DNA of 45,810 nucleotides from RGIG3994 sp964461635 (lineage in GTDB: Bacteria; Bacillota; Clostridia; Oscillospirales; CAG-272), in contig CAYWVC010000005.1 in the NCBI GenBank assembly GCA_964461635.1, positions 1 through 45,810 of the forward strand. The letters are read 5' to 3'. The number at the start of each line of letters is the position of its first letter. Positions within the stretch are counted from its first letter, which is position 1. The notes under the pieces were generated by a model. It did not search any database and was not told the DNA's origin. It saw only the letters and a list, made by a program, of their open reading frames with translations. This document shows positions 1-8,820 of this stretch, piece after piece. The translations under genes and the position numbers were made by a program.

Positions 1-57
1 ATTACGGTTAAACAGCCGCATATGCGAGCGAGGGGACCGTTAACGGAGGTGAAAGCA

Positions 58-270
58 ATGAAGGAAGGAATCCATCCCAAGTACGAAAAGTGCACGATTA
101 CTTGTGCCTGCGGGGAGAAGTCCGAGACCAGATCAACCAAGGGTGGCGACATCAAGGTTGAAATCTGCTCGAAATGTCATCCGTTCTACACCGGCAAGCA
201 GAAGCTTGTTGATACCGGCGGGCGCGTTGACAAGTTCAAGAGAAGACTTGACGCAAGCAACAACAAATAA
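58..270 (+). CDS. rpmE: 50S ribosomal protein L31
   Basis: This is a 70-residue protein of the large ribosomal subunit, matching L31 in length and sequence (MKEGIHPKY start, HPFYTGKQK motif). Cys16, Cys18, Cys37 and Cys40 are all present, so it is the zinc-binding C+ form. The start at 58 follows an SD sequence (ggaggtg) about 7 bases upstream. An ATG at 22 in the same frame has no SD and would add residues not found in L31. A terminator follows directly, so it is probably transcribed apart from hflX or with limited read-through. Confidence 0.97.
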   Translation: MKEGIHPKYEKCTITCACGEKSETRSTKGGDIKVEICSKCHPFYTGKQKLVDTGGRVDKFKRRLDASNNK

Positions 271-282
271 TCCTTATCGTAT

Positions 283-324
283 GCGGGCAGAGCACTTAAC
301 GTATCTGCCCGCCTTCTTATTTTT
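283..324 (+). terminator. Intrinsic terminator after rpmE
   Basis: A perfect 9-bp stem (gcgggcaga / tctgcccgc) with a 12-base loop is followed by a T-rich tract (cttcttattttt). It lies 13 bases after the rpmE stop codon and before the SD of hflX. Confidence 0.85.
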
Positions 325-345
325 ACGATCCGATCGGAGATAATT

Positions 346-1620
346 ATGGACGGAAAAACGGTTGAATACAGCCGCGCCGCGATTGTCGGCGTTATTACGG
401 GAGGAGCTACCGAGGAGGAGGTCAACACTTCGCTTGACGAGCTCACGCGGCTTTTGGACACTGCGGGCGGAACGGTTGCGGTCCGTATGACTCAACAGCT
501 CAAGTCCCCAAACCCCGCAACGTTGATAGGCGAGGGTAAGGCGGGGGAGCTCTATTGGCTCTGTCGCGAAAACGATATTGAGCTTGCGGTCTTTGACAGC
601 GAGCTTACTCCATCTCAGATAAGAAATTTGGAGGATATTCTCGGCAACGTTCGGGTCATAGACCGAACTATGCTGATCCTCGATATATTCGCTCTTCACG
701 CCGGAACGGGAGAGGGAAAGCTTCAGGTGGAGCTTGCTCAGCTTAAATACACCGCACCAAGGCTCACCGGTCACGGTACCGAGATGTCACGTCTCGGCGG
801 AGGAATCGGAACGAGGGGCCCCGGTGAATCTCAGCTTGAGCACGATCGCAGGCACGTTCAGCGTCGCGTTCGGGCGCTTGAAGCCGAGCTCGCCGAGCTT
901 GAAAAAAATCGCCGTACTATGCGTGTATCTCGCGACCGGAGCGGCATACCTAAGGTCGCTATCGTGGGATATACGAATGCCGGCAAATCTACCCTGCTTA
1001 ACCGCTTGACCGATGCGGGGATCCTTGCGGAGGATAAGCTGTTCGCGACCTTGGATCCTACGACGAGAAAATTTGAGCTCCCGTGCGGAGAAACGGTGCT
1101 TCTTACCGACACCGTCGGCTTTATCAGAAATCTTCCGCATCAGCTTGTAAAAGCGTTCAGATCGACGCTTGACGAGGCGGTATATGCCGATATCCTCATC
1201 ATAATTTGCGACGTTTCGTGCCCCGAGTATCCCGCACAGCTTGAGGTGACCGAGCGGACGCTTGCCGAGCTTGGTGCCGCGGGTAAGCCTACGCTGTACG
1301 TTTTTAACAAGTGTGACGCGGGAAATGCCGGAGTTTTGCCGTTCGGAATAGAGCGCCCCGATAATATATGCTATATTTCCGCCAAGACGGGGCAGGGGAT
1401 CGACGTTTTTTTGGAGAAATTAGAGTGCCTTGTACTGTCCGGAAAGACGGCGGAGACCTTTGTCATTCCCAATGCCGATGCGGGGGTGCTTAATACCCTT
1501 TACGGTATGGCGACCGTTAACGACGTTTCGTACGGCGCGGAGAATATCACCGTGAATGCCACGGTGGACGCTAAGGTGCGCGGTATGCTCCGCAAATACC
1601 TTGTCGGAGGCGACGAATGA
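346..1620 (+). CDS. hflX: GTPase HflX
   Basis: HflX is a ribosome-associated GTPase that, in studied bacteria, splits stalled ribosomes. The 424-residue protein has the N-terminal HflX domain, a glycine-rich linker (GTRGPGESQLE) before a helical region, then the G domain with G1 GYTNAGKST near residue 208, G3 DTVGF and G4 NKCD. An SD (ggaga) lies just upstream of the ATG. Its last four bases overlap the start of the next gene (ATGA), so the two are probably translationally coupled. Full length; no motif is missing. Confidence 0.96.
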   Translation: MDGKTVEYSRAAIVGVITGGATEEEVNTSLDELTRLLDTAGGTVAVRMTQQLKSPNPATLIGEGKAGELYWLCRENDIELAVFDSELTPSQIRNLEDILGNVRVIDRTMLILDIFALHAGTGEGKLQVELAQLKYTAPRLTGHGTEMSRLGGGIGTRGPGESQLEHDRRHVQRRVRALEAELAELEKNRRTMRVSRDRSGIPKVAIVGYTNAGKSTLLNRLTDAGILAEDKLFATLDPTTRKFELPCGETVLLTDTVGFIRNLPHQLVKAFRSTLDEAVYADILIIICDVSCPEYPAQLEVTERTLAELGAAGKPTLYVFNKCDAGNAGVLPFGIERPDNICYISAKTGQGIDVFLEKLECLVLSGKTAETFVIPNADAGVLNTLYGMATVNDVSYGAENITVNATVDAKVRGMLRKYLVGGDE

Positions 1621-2237
1621 GCGCGGTATATACGACCGTGGGCTCGGCTGCGTCGGCGGAGTTCGAAGAAAAGCGATCGATCTTTATCGGGCACGCCTGC
1701 CACGCCGAGAGCGCGGATGAGGCGATGGCGTTCATCAAGGAGAAGCAATCGGAGTATCGGGACGCCACGCACAACGTGTGGGCATATCATATGAATAACG
1801 GAGTGCTTGCCCGTTATTCCGATGACGGAGAGCCCACGGGTACGGCGGGCTTGCCGACGCTGGAGGCGATCAGAAAATCCGGGGTGGACGACACCTGCGT
1901 CGTCGTTACTCGCTATTTCGGAGGCATTCTGCTCGGTGCGGGCGGGTTGGTGCGCGCATATTCGCACGCGGCGGTGCTCGCGGTCGAGGCGGCGGGGATA
2001 GTAACCTACGTCAGCTTTTCCGAGTTGTCGGTCACGGCGGGATATGCCGATTATCAGAGGATACGAAACGAGCTGCCGAAGTTTGGGGCACATATTGACG
2101 ATACGGTTTTTGCCGATGCGGTGACCGTACGCTTTGCCGTCAAAGCGGAGCTCGCGACTGACGTGATTGAAAAGATTTCGGAGCTCACCGCGGGCAGGGC
2201 TGTTCCTGCCGTCGTCGGTACGAGGCTTGATTCCTGA
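1617..2237 (+). CDS. YigZ/IMPACT-family protein (UPF0029)
   Basis: This 206-residue protein matches the bacterial YigZ family. The N-terminal UPF0029/IMPACT domain shows the characteristic run HNVWAYHM, a DDGEPTGTAG motif, and VTRYFGGILLGAGGLVRAY at about residues 97-115. The C-terminal ~80 residues fit the DUF1949 ferredoxin-like domain. The biochemical role is not firmly established; eukaryotic IMPACT relatives regulate translation. The start overlaps the hflX stop (ATGA), and a strong terminator follows 10 bases after its stop. Confidence 0.92.
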   Translation: MSAVYTTVGSAASAEFEEKRSIFIGHACHAESADEAMAFIKEKQSEYRDATHNVWAYHMNNGVLARYSDDGEPTGTAGLPTLEAIRKSGVDDTCVVVTRYFGGILLGAGGLVRAYSHAAVLAVEAAGIVTYVSFSELSVTAGYADYQRIRNELPKFGAHIDDTVFADAVTVRFAVKAELATDVIEKISELTAGRAVPAVVGTRLDS

Positions 2238-2247
2238 CAGATATTAT

Positions 2248-2299
2248 AAAGCACTACCGTGCGGAGATCGGTTGATCTTTTGCGCGGTAGTGCTTTTTT
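2248..2299 (+). terminator. Intrinsic terminator after the YigZ-family gene
   Basis: The arms aaagcactaccg and cggtagtgcttt form a perfect 12-bp stem with a ~25-base loop, followed by a run of T. It sits between convergent genes. The T-tract favours the + direction, but the same hairpin could also help end the minus-strand operon. Confidence 0.85.
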
Positions 2300-2313
2300 C
2301 GGGCTTTTCTGAG

Positions 2314-4041
2314 TCACGCTCGCTCTCGGTACTCTGCGACCGTTGCCCGGTATGCGGCGAGCAATGCGGGGGCGTGATCCTTATCCGAGGATGAGATAAG
2401 GTAGTAAAATTTAATTTTCGGCTCGGTGCCCGACGGTCTTGCGACGATCACGTCACCGTTTACGAGGCGGAAATACATAACGTTTGAGGACGGCAGTCCG
2501 GTCGGCGTTTTCTTGCCCGTTTCGGGATCGGTGAAGTCCCCCGACAGATAATCGCCGACGGATTCGACCTTGATTCCTCCGACCGAGCTCGGCGGGGAGG
2601 TGCGCAATGCGTTCATAATGGCACCGATCTTTGCCGCGCCGTCAACACCTGCGATATAAAGGTCGTCGGTGACCTCAAGCGAATATCCCGTCTTTTGCCA
2701 GAGTGCTTCAAGCGCGTCGATAAGGGTCATCCCCTTGAGCTTGTAATAAGCCGTCATTTCGCACACGAGCATAGCGGCGACCACACCGTCCTTGTCGCGG
2801 GAGTACGTACCCTTCATATATCCGTAGCTTTCCTCAAAGCCGAAAACGAAGGTGCCGTTGCCCTCGCGCTCGTGATTCTTTATGACCTCGGCGATGAATT
2901 TAAAGCCGGTCAATACGTTGTAAAGCTTTATTCCGTGAGCACGGCATATTCGGGTGACGAGCTCGGTGGACACGATGGTCTTGACCGCGTAGGGGGACGC
3001 AGGCATTGTTCCGGTCTCATCATAGGCGGTAAGGATATAGTCGAGCAATAACGCCCCCATCTGGTTGCCCGTGATCGGTATGAAGTGACCGTCCTTGGCT
3101 CTTGCAACGGCACCCATACGGTCGGCGTCGGGGTCGTTGGCAAGCATCAGGTCACTGCCGACGCGATCGGCAAGCTCAATACCGAGCTTAAGCGTTTCGA
3201 TATATTCCGGATTGGGCTTCTTTACCGTGGGGAAGTTCCCGTCGGGCGTTGCCTGCTCGGGTACGACGTAGAGGTGCTTGAGTCCGACACCGTGCAAAAG
3301 CTCGGGCACCAAGCGGTATCCGGCACCGTGCAGCGGGGAATAAACGATCTTAAGCCCGTCGGCGCACCTTGCTATGACGGTGGGATCGATGGCTTCCGCC
3401 TTGACCGCATCAAGGTACGCGCGGTCCATAGCTTCGTCAAGGAAGGTGATCATACCGCTTTCGGCGGCATCGTCAAAATCGGTGTAAAGAACGTCATTGA
3501 AGATGTCGGTTCCGTCGATTTCCGACTTAACCGCATCGGCATCGGCAAGCGAAAACTGTGCCCCGTCCTCGCCGTATGCTTTATAGCCGTTGTATTCCTT
3601 GGGATTGTGGGAGGCGGTTATATTGATTCCCGCGGCACACCCGAGTCGGCGCAGAGCAAACGAGAGCTCCGGTGTAGGCTGTACGTCGCGGAACATATAC
3701 ACCTTTATTCCGTTTGCCGCCAGCACTCTTGCGGCAGTTTTCGCAAACAGTTCGGAGTTTATTCGGCTGTCCCTGCCGATCACCACGCCGCGGGTGCACT
3801 TGCCCGACTTTATTACGTACCGTGCAAGTCCTTGGGTTGCCTGTGCGACGGTGTGAACGTTCATCGCGTTCCGTCCTGTCTTCATAATTCCGCGCAAGCC
3901 ACCGGTGCCGAAGGTCAGTCCGGTTGAAAACCGCTCGCGTATCTCGCCGTCATCGTCGGATAGTGCGACGAGCTCCGCTTTTTCCGCCCCTGTGAGGCGA
4001 TCCGAGTTCAGCCAAGCTCGGTAGTGATCAAGATAAGTCAA
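2314..4041 (-). CDS. pgcA: Phosphoglucomutase/phosphomannomutase (alpha-D-phosphohexomutase)
   Basis: A 575-residue phosphohexomutase that interconverts hexose 1- and 6-phosphates, supplying glucose-1-phosphate for polysaccharides and glycolipids. It shows the phosphoserine loop TASHNP (Ser144), the metal loop DPDADR (303-308), the sugar-binding loop GFEES and the phosphate-binding RPSGTEPK near the C terminus. The length fits the long Bacillota PgcA type. The start is a TTG, preceded by ggag about 11 bases upstream inside the end of the TSCPD gene; no better in-frame start is nearby. It is the last gene of its minus-strand run. Confidence 0.94.
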   Translation of the reverse strand: MTYLDHYRAWLNSDRLTGAEKAELVALSDDDGEIRERFSTGLTFGTGGLRGIMKTGRNAMNVHTVAQATQGLARYVIKSGKCTRGVVIGRDSRINSELFAKTAARVLAANGIKVYMFRDVQPTPELSFALRRLGCAAGINITASHNPKEYNGYKAYGEDGAQFSLADADAVKSEIDGTDIFNDVLYTDFDDAAESGMITFLDEAMDRAYLDAVKAEAIDPTVIARCADGLKIVYSPLHGAGYRLVPELLHGVGLKHLYVVPEQATPDGNFPTVKKPNPEYIETLKLGIELADRVGSDLMLANDPDADRMGAVARAKDGHFIPITGNQMGALLLDYILTAYDETGTMPASPYAVKTIVSTELVTRICRAHGIKLYNVLTGFKFIAEVIKNHEREGNGTFVFGFEESYGYMKGTYSRDKDGVVAAMLVCEMTAYYKLKGMTLIDALEALWQKTGYSLEVTDDLYIAGVDGAAKIGAIMNALRTSPPSSVGGIKVESVGDYLSGDFTDPETGKKTPTGLPSSNVMYFRLVNGDVIVARPSGTEPKIKFYYLISSSDKDHAPALLAAYRATVAEYRERA

Positions 4042-4043
4042 GG

Positions 4044-4313
4044 TCAGATCTGCTCCTTTTTTCTCTCTTTATATTCTTTGAGCGCTCGCGCAAGCTGATC
4101 GGGGCAGGAGGTACCCTTCGCGCCGCAACGTATACCCTCCAAGCGGGCGATAACGTCGTCGATCTTCATTCCGCGTACAAGCCCCGATATGCCCTGAGTA
4201 TTACCGGAGCATCCGCCGTAAAATTTTACGTCGGTCACGATGCCGTCCTCTACCTCTATATCGAGCCTTCTTGAGCAAGTGCCAAAGGTATTATATGTGA
4301 TGCTGTCTTTCAT
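4044..4313 (-). CDS. TSCPD domain-containing protein
   Basis: A small 89-residue protein carrying the TSCPD signature near the C terminus (GTSCPDQLARAL), preceded by the GGCSGNTQGI segment typical of the stand-alone TIGR03905-type family. The same fold occurs at the end of some class II ribonucleotide reductases, but the role of stand-alone members is unknown. Conserved cysteines (FGTCSR, GGCSGN, IRCGAKG, TSCPD) suggest metal binding or redox chemistry; this is inference. SD aaagga precedes the ATG. It sits only 2 bases before the phosphohexomutase start. Confidence 0.88.
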   Translation of the reverse strand: MKDSITYNTFGTCSRRLDIEVEDGIVTDVKFYGGCSGNTQGISGLVRGMKIDDVIARLEGIRCGAKGTSCPDQLARALKEYKERKKEQI

Positions 4314-4334
4314 TATTATAGTTCCTTTCGATTT

Positions 4335-5228
4335 TTATTCTAACGTTTTGTATATTCCTATTGGGATATATTGAGGGAAATCGGCCGCCATATAGAGCAG
4401 AAACGTCTCGGTATCCGCTCCGTCAAGCGAGAAGATCGGACAAAAGGTCAGCCGATCGTTCAACGACGAGAATTCGAATGTGTCTATGCCGAGCAGCTCC
4501 AATCCGCAGTATGCGGCGGCGGAAAGTATCTCGCGCAGACTTCGGTCACTGTCCAAGGAAACGAAGAATTCGAGCCTTGACGGTTCTCCGAAGGCGCGAT
4601 CCGGGTAAACGAGGCTTTTTCCCACGAGCGCAAAGGTCGTGCTGCCGCCGTCTTCCCCCTGTATGCGGCACGCCGAGGCGATCCTCAGCTCGTAGCGGTC
4701 TATCAGTGAATAAAAGCCCGATAAGCGTCCCCCCGCCGAGCTTCGGATAGGTAAGATACCGTAATCACAGCCCTCCGAATATATGTCCTCGCATATCGCC
4801 CCGTAGCTTTGAGCGCTCTCGGCTATTAAGCCGCGGACGTTCCCCGAGAAATGCTTGAGCGCACGGCTTGAATATTCACCGGGGACGTACATCAGCTTTT
4901 TTTCGCCGGATCCGTCGGGTTGGGTGTCAAGCGGAGAGGGAAAGAGTGCCTTGCGCTTTTCATCTTCGCTTAAGCGATCGCCGAGAAATTCACGGTAAAG
5001 TATTACGTGCTCAAGCGCACGAAGCTCGGGAGCGCCGTTTACGCGGTCAACTGTCGATATAATGCGAGGGAGGTCGGCGATGCCGACGTCTTTCCGCTTT
5101 AGCGTGATGGCAAGCTCGCGTATTTCGGCTATCCTTTGCTTTTTTATGCGATCCTCCCGTGCGTCGAGCTCGGCAAGCGCGCCAAGCACGGCGTCGATAT
5201 CACGGTCACCGCAAGGAACCTCTCGCAT
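4335..5228 (-). CDS. Degenerate prephenate dehydratase/ACT-like protein
   Basis: This 297-residue protein is not clearly assignable but resembles a worn-down PheA. Residues ~10-85 are helical and chorismate-mutase-like. Residues ~113-190 follow lobe 1 of prephenate dehydratase: VPGEYSSRAL in place of the GPxGTFSxxA motif, and CDYGILPIRSSAGG in place of DYGxxPIENSxxG. STTFALVG (196-203) sits where TRF is expected, and residues ~216-297 look like an ACT domain. The second substrate-binding lobe is largely missing, so catalysis is doubtful. The ATG at 5228 lies 1 base after the htpG stop, favouring coupling. A TTG 8 codons upstream is possible. Confidence 0.5.
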   Translation of the reverse strand: MREVPCGDRDIDAVLGALAELDAREDRIKKQRIAEIRELAITLKRKDVGIADLPRIISTVDRVNGAPELRALEHVILYREFLGDRLSEDEKRKALFPSPLDTQPDGSGEKKLMYVPGEYSSRALKHFSGNVRGLIAESAQSYGAICEDIYSEGCDYGILPIRSSAGGRLSGFYSLIDRYELRIASACRIQGEDGGSTTFALVGKSLVYPDRAFGEPSRLEFFVSLDSDRSLREILSAAAYCGLELLGIDTFEFSSLNDRLTFCPIFSLDGADTETFLLYMAADFPQYIPIGIYKTLE

Positions 5229-5229
5229 A

Positions 5230-7104
5230 TCAGATGCTGTTAAGAAGCTCAAAGCTGTCGTGCATAAAGCCGTTCATTTCTTCGGGCGACAGCTTTTTCT
5301 GCGACAGTAAGGAGAGCTTGAAAATATAGGAGGCTATTTGCAGAGCTTTCTCCCCGTCCGTGTCGCAGAGGGCAGAGAGCTTTTCGGTCAGAGGCGAGCC
5401 TGTGTTTACTATAAGGCTCATATCCGAGGGATATGAGGGAGCACCGTCCTCGCCCTCAAGCTTGATGCGATAGAGCCGCATCATCTCGTCCATCCTGCGC
5501 GCTTCCTCGGGCACCGTCAGCACGGCGGGCACGGTCGCATCCTTGAGGGACTCAAAGCTTACCTTGAGATCCGATTTGCCGCTTGCGCGAACGAAGAGGT
5601 CGCGAAGCTTTTCGTCCTCCGCCGCCTCGCCTTCGCCCTTAAGCGCTTCCGCAAGGTCGGCATCCACCCGCAGGTATTTGACGTCTCCCTCGGAGCGCTC
5701 CTCGCACATAGCGGCGAATTGCGAATCTATGACGTGCTCCATAAGAACGACCTTTATGCCCTCGCCGTTCAGCATTGAGACGTAATGAGATTGCAGGGAT
5801 CTGTCTGTGGTGTAGTAGATCTTGCCTTTATTCTTGTCCTGCGCCGCATCAAGGTATTCCGATGCGGTCATATAGGTGCCGTCGGTCGTGTGGAGCAGCA
5901 GGGCATCCTTGACCTTGTCGTAGAATTTGCTGTCGCGCAGACAGGCATATTCGATGAACAGCCGTATGTCCTCCCAAACCTTTTCGTATTCGACGCGGTC
6001 GTTCGTCATCATCGAATTGAGCTTATCCGCGACCTTTTTGACTATATGTGCGGAGAGCTTGGATACGTATGTGTTGGTCTGAAGGTAACTGCGCGAAACG
6101 TTGAGCGGGAGCTCGGGGCAATCAAGCACGCCCTTCAGCATAAGCAGATAGTCGGGCAGGATCTCTTTAATATTGTCGGATACGAAGACTTGGTTGTAGT
6201 AGAGCTTTACCTGCCCCTCGACCGACTCGTATTCGTTTCCGATACGGGGGAAGTAGAGTATTCCCTTGAAGTTCAGGGGGTAGTCCACGTTCAGGTGGAT
6301 CCAGAAGAGGGGATCGCGCAGATCCGCAAAGACCTTGTGATAGAAGTTCCTGTAATCCTCGGGGGTGCATTCGGACGGGCTCTTCTGCCACAGCGGCTCG
6401 GTATCGTTGACCGGGACGGATTTTTTAGCCTCACTGTCGTCGCTTGCCTCGCTGTCGTCATCTGCGGCGTTGAGATATATCTCGGTCGGCATAAACGAGC
6501 AGTACTTTTGCAGTATGGAACGGATTTTATCGGTGTCAAGGTACTCGTGCTCCGATTCGTTGATATGCAATATAACGTCGGTGCCTGTTGATTCGCGCTC
6601 ACCGGCAGTGATCTCGTATTCCCCGGCTTCGTTGCAGCTCCATTTAACGGCAGGTGCTCCGGTGAAGGACCGCGTTACTACGTCGACGCGGTCACTGACC
6701 ATAAACGCCGAATAGAAGCCGAGTCCGAAGTGCCCGATTATCCCTGAGCCCGAGGCGTTGCTTTCGCCCTCGTACTTCTGAATAAAATCAAGCGCACCCG
6801 AAAGAGCTATGTTGCAGATGTATTTTTCAAGCTCCTCGACCGTCATACCGATGCCGTTGTCCGACACCGTAAGCGTTCCCGCGTCGTGATCTACCCGTAC
6901 GTCTATTCTGTACGGTGCCGCGATCTCGGGCGCGTCACCTAAGGAAACGAGCCTCTTGTGCTTGGTTATGGCGTCCGACGCGTTTGATACTATCTCGCGA
7001 AGAAAGATATCCTTCTCGGAGTAGAGCCACTTTTTAATAATGGGGAATATATGGTTGGTTTCGACCGATATACCGCCCTTCCTGATCTCGTTGGAATCGT
7101 TCAT
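5230..7104 (-). CDS. htpG: Molecular chaperone HtpG (Hsp90)
   Basis: A 624-residue bacterial Hsp90, an ATP-dependent cytosolic chaperone. The N-terminal GHKL ATPase domain shows REIVSNASDA, DNGIGM and GHFGLGFYSAFMV; the middle domain includes the catalytic-loop region (LNVSRSYLQ) and a C-terminal dimerisation domain follows. A short acidic stretch (DDDSEASDDSEAKK) sits at the N-to-middle linker, a region that varies in the family. An SD (caggag) precedes the ATG. No CIRCE element was found upstream; a small hairpin without a T-tract lies between it and the permease gene. Confidence 0.97.
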   Translation of the reverse strand: MNDSNEIRKGGISVETNHIFPIIKKWLYSEKDIFLREIVSNASDAITKHKRLVSLGDAPEIAAPYRIDVRVDHDAGTLTVSDNGIGMTVEELEKYICNIALSGALDFIQKYEGESNASGSGIIGHFGLGFYSAFMVSDRVDVVTRSFTGAPAVKWSCNEAGEYEITAGERESTGTDVILHINESEHEYLDTDKIRSILQKYCSFMPTEIYLNAADDDSEASDDSEAKKSVPVNDTEPLWQKSPSECTPEDYRNFYHKVFADLRDPLFWIHLNVDYPLNFKGILYFPRIGNEYESVEGQVKLYYNQVFVSDNIKEILPDYLLMLKGVLDCPELPLNVSRSYLQTNTYVSKLSAHIVKKVADKLNSMMTNDRVEYEKVWEDIRLFIEYACLRDSKFYDKVKDALLLHTTDGTYMTASEYLDAAQDKNKGKIYYTTDRSLQSHYVSMLNGEGIKVVLMEHVIDSQFAAMCEERSEGDVKYLRVDADLAEALKGEGEAAEDEKLRDLFVRASGKSDLKVSFESLKDATVPAVLTVPEEARRMDEMMRLYRIKLEGEDGAPSYPSDMSLIVNTGSPLTEKLSALCDTDGEKALQIASYIFKLSLLSQKKLSPEEMNGFMHDSFELLNSI

Positions 7105-7147
7105 TTATAACATCTCCTGCTTTCCCGATGAAATCCGGGAAGATTTT

Positions 7148-8680
7148 TTATTTTTTCTTTGAGAATAGCTTGTGCCAAAGCGCCTTTACCCCATCTACCG
7201 TTATTCCGACAATATTATGGGGATGGCGGTTGCGGTTCTGCTTGCGGTATTCCCGGAGTCGCTCAAGAGCCTCGGGCGAGTAGTAATCGTCAAGGTCCTG
7301 CGACAGCCCCGCCGCCTCAAGCTTGCGGTTCATCTCGCCGCCGACAAGCTTTATCACAACGGCACAGATCGGTATTCCCACGAACATTCCGATCACCCCG
7401 AAGTATCCGCTCATAAGGAGCAGGGCGGCGATGGATCCGAATGCGGTCAGCCCGGTGCTGTTGCCCGTGATATGCGGTGAGATGTAGTTCCCGTTGATCT
7501 GCGTCAGTATTACGATTATTATGACGAAGGTCAACGTTGCGCGAAGGTCCCCGCTCAGCAATACGAGAAATCCGGCGGGGATAGCCCCAAGGAAGGGACC
7601 GAAGATGGGAACGAGGTTCATAATTGCGACAAGGACCGCGATCATCAGAGAGTTCGGGATCTTGAATATGAGGAAAAGCAGATACGACATCGTGCCGAAC
7701 AGGAGTGACTCGACCAGCTTACCCTTGATGAACCTTCCGATCGTGTCATTTGAGTAATTTGCAACGGCGAAGACGCGCTTGCTCTTCTTGTCGCCGAGCA
7801 TGGCGACCGTCAGCTTTTTGCACCGTGCCATAAGCTTATCCTTGTCGGCGAGAATGTATACCGAGAGGATAAAGCCGAGCAGAATATTGACGACCGTGGT
7901 GACAGCAGCCGTGCCGGAGGAGATTACCGTGTCCCCCACCGTTTTCAGCAATGCCGCCGAATCGCTGAAGAATTCGCGGACCAGCTTTATAATGCCCTCC
8001 TTGGTCAGTGAAAAATCAAATATACTGACGGTGTCGTCGTAGATGCTGTCGCCGTTCTCGTCGGTAACGAGGGGCGGGCGATCGTCATTGCCGCTGTCGG
8101 GGGCGTTCGTTTCGGCGTCTTCGCTCCCCGTTACGCCGTCTGCGGGGTCGGTTTCCGTCCCCGTATCTGCCGTAGTGTCCGATCCGCGGAACGTCGAGCC
8201 ATAGCCCTCAAGCTCCGATTCGGATTTGAGGAAGGGAAGATCGTTTATGAAATCCACTATCGCCTTCTCGGTCTGGGAAATATAGCTCGGAAGGTTATTT
8301 ACGAATTCCTGCACACTTATTATGGTTTGCTGTATGACTATCAGAAGGATGGCACAAAGCAACAGAATGACCAGAACGTAGGTGCATATGAGCGACAGGG
8401 TCTTTCGCCAGCTTATTGAAGAGATCTTCACGAATATTTTCTCAAGGAAAAGCGTGAAAAGGGGATTGCAGAGGTAAGCTATCAGCAAGCCGTAGAGCAA
8501 CGGCATAAGGACGCCAAATATCCTCCCCGCCGTCCGTGAAAAGGCATCGTAGTTTATCGCGAGCAAAACTAAAAGCAGGATCACCGCGTATATCATCGCC
8601 CATCTGACGTAGGTGCGGACGCTGTGCTTGCGTTCCGTCTTTTTCGCTTTTTCCTCGCCGGGGCTGCGTTCGTCTTCCAT
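7148..8680 (-). CDS. AI-2E family transporter (PerM/YdiK-like permease)
   Basis: A 510-residue polytopic membrane protein of the AI-2E transporter family. Paired N-terminal helices (~28-45, ~53-72), a third helix (~95-120) and a C-terminal block of helices with the family signature NLVPIFGPFLGAIPA are visible. Substrates vary in the family (signals, ions), so none is assigned. Unusual is an acidic, Thr/Asp/Glu-rich, probably disordered stretch at residues ~152-220 between the third helix and the next conserved segment. The cytoplasmic N terminus is highly charged. SD aaggag precedes the ATG, and a consensus-like promoter lies at 8721-8749. Confidence 0.9.
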   Translation of the reverse strand: MEDERSPGEEKAKKTERKHSVRTYVRWAMIYAVILLLVLLAINYDAFSRTAGRIFGVLMPLLYGLLIAYLCNPLFTLFLEKIFVKISSISWRKTLSLICTYVLVILLLCAILLIVIQQTIISVQEFVNNLPSYISQTEKAIVDFINDLPFLKSESELEGYGSTFRGSDTTADTGTETDPADGVTGSEDAETNAPDSGNDDRPPLVTDENGDSIYDDTVSIFDFSLTKEGIIKLVREFFSDSAALLKTVGDTVISSGTAAVTTVVNILLGFILSVYILADKDKLMARCKKLTVAMLGDKKSKRVFAVANYSNDTIGRFIKGKLVESLLFGTMSYLLFLIFKIPNSLMIAVLVAIMNLVPIFGPFLGAIPAGFLVLLSGDLRATLTFVIIIVILTQINGNYISPHITGNSTGLTAFGSIAALLLMSGYFGVIGMFVGIPICAVVIKLVGGEMNRKLEAAGLSQDLDDYYSPEALERLREYRKQNRNRHPHNIVGITVDGVKALWHKLFSKKK

Positions 8681-8720
8681 AACCGTTCTCCTTCCTTTGG
8701 AAATACTACTTCAATTGTAT

Positions 8721-8749
8721 ATTATAAACTTTTTTGCCCGATCCGTCAA
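8721..8749 (-). promoter_or_regulatory. Sigma-A-type promoter for the AI-2E permease operon
   Basis: On the minus strand, -35 TTGACG (8749-8744) and -10 TATAAT (8726-8721) are separated by 17 bases. It stands back to back with the nrdG promoter, the two -35 boxes being 7 bases apart. Confidence 0.8.
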
Positions 8750-8756
8750 TATCAAG

Positions 8757-8785
8757 TTGACAACGGGCGCTCAATTTTTTATAAT
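8757..8785 (+). promoter_or_regulatory. Consensus sigma-A-type promoter for nrdG
   Basis: -35 TTGACA and -10 TATAAT are separated by exactly 17 bases, a perfect match to the housekeeping consensus. The nrdG SD (aaggggg) and ATG lie about 20 and 36 bases after the -10 box. Confidence 0.88.
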
Positions 8786-8820
8786 AGTCTTATGCTTGAA
8801 CGTAAGGGGGATATCCTTTA

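Noticed and set aside
7105..7147. CIRCE element for HrcA control of htpG
   Set aside because: The gap holds only a short ttcccg/cgggaa hairpin and an SD, not the 9-base CIRCE arms.
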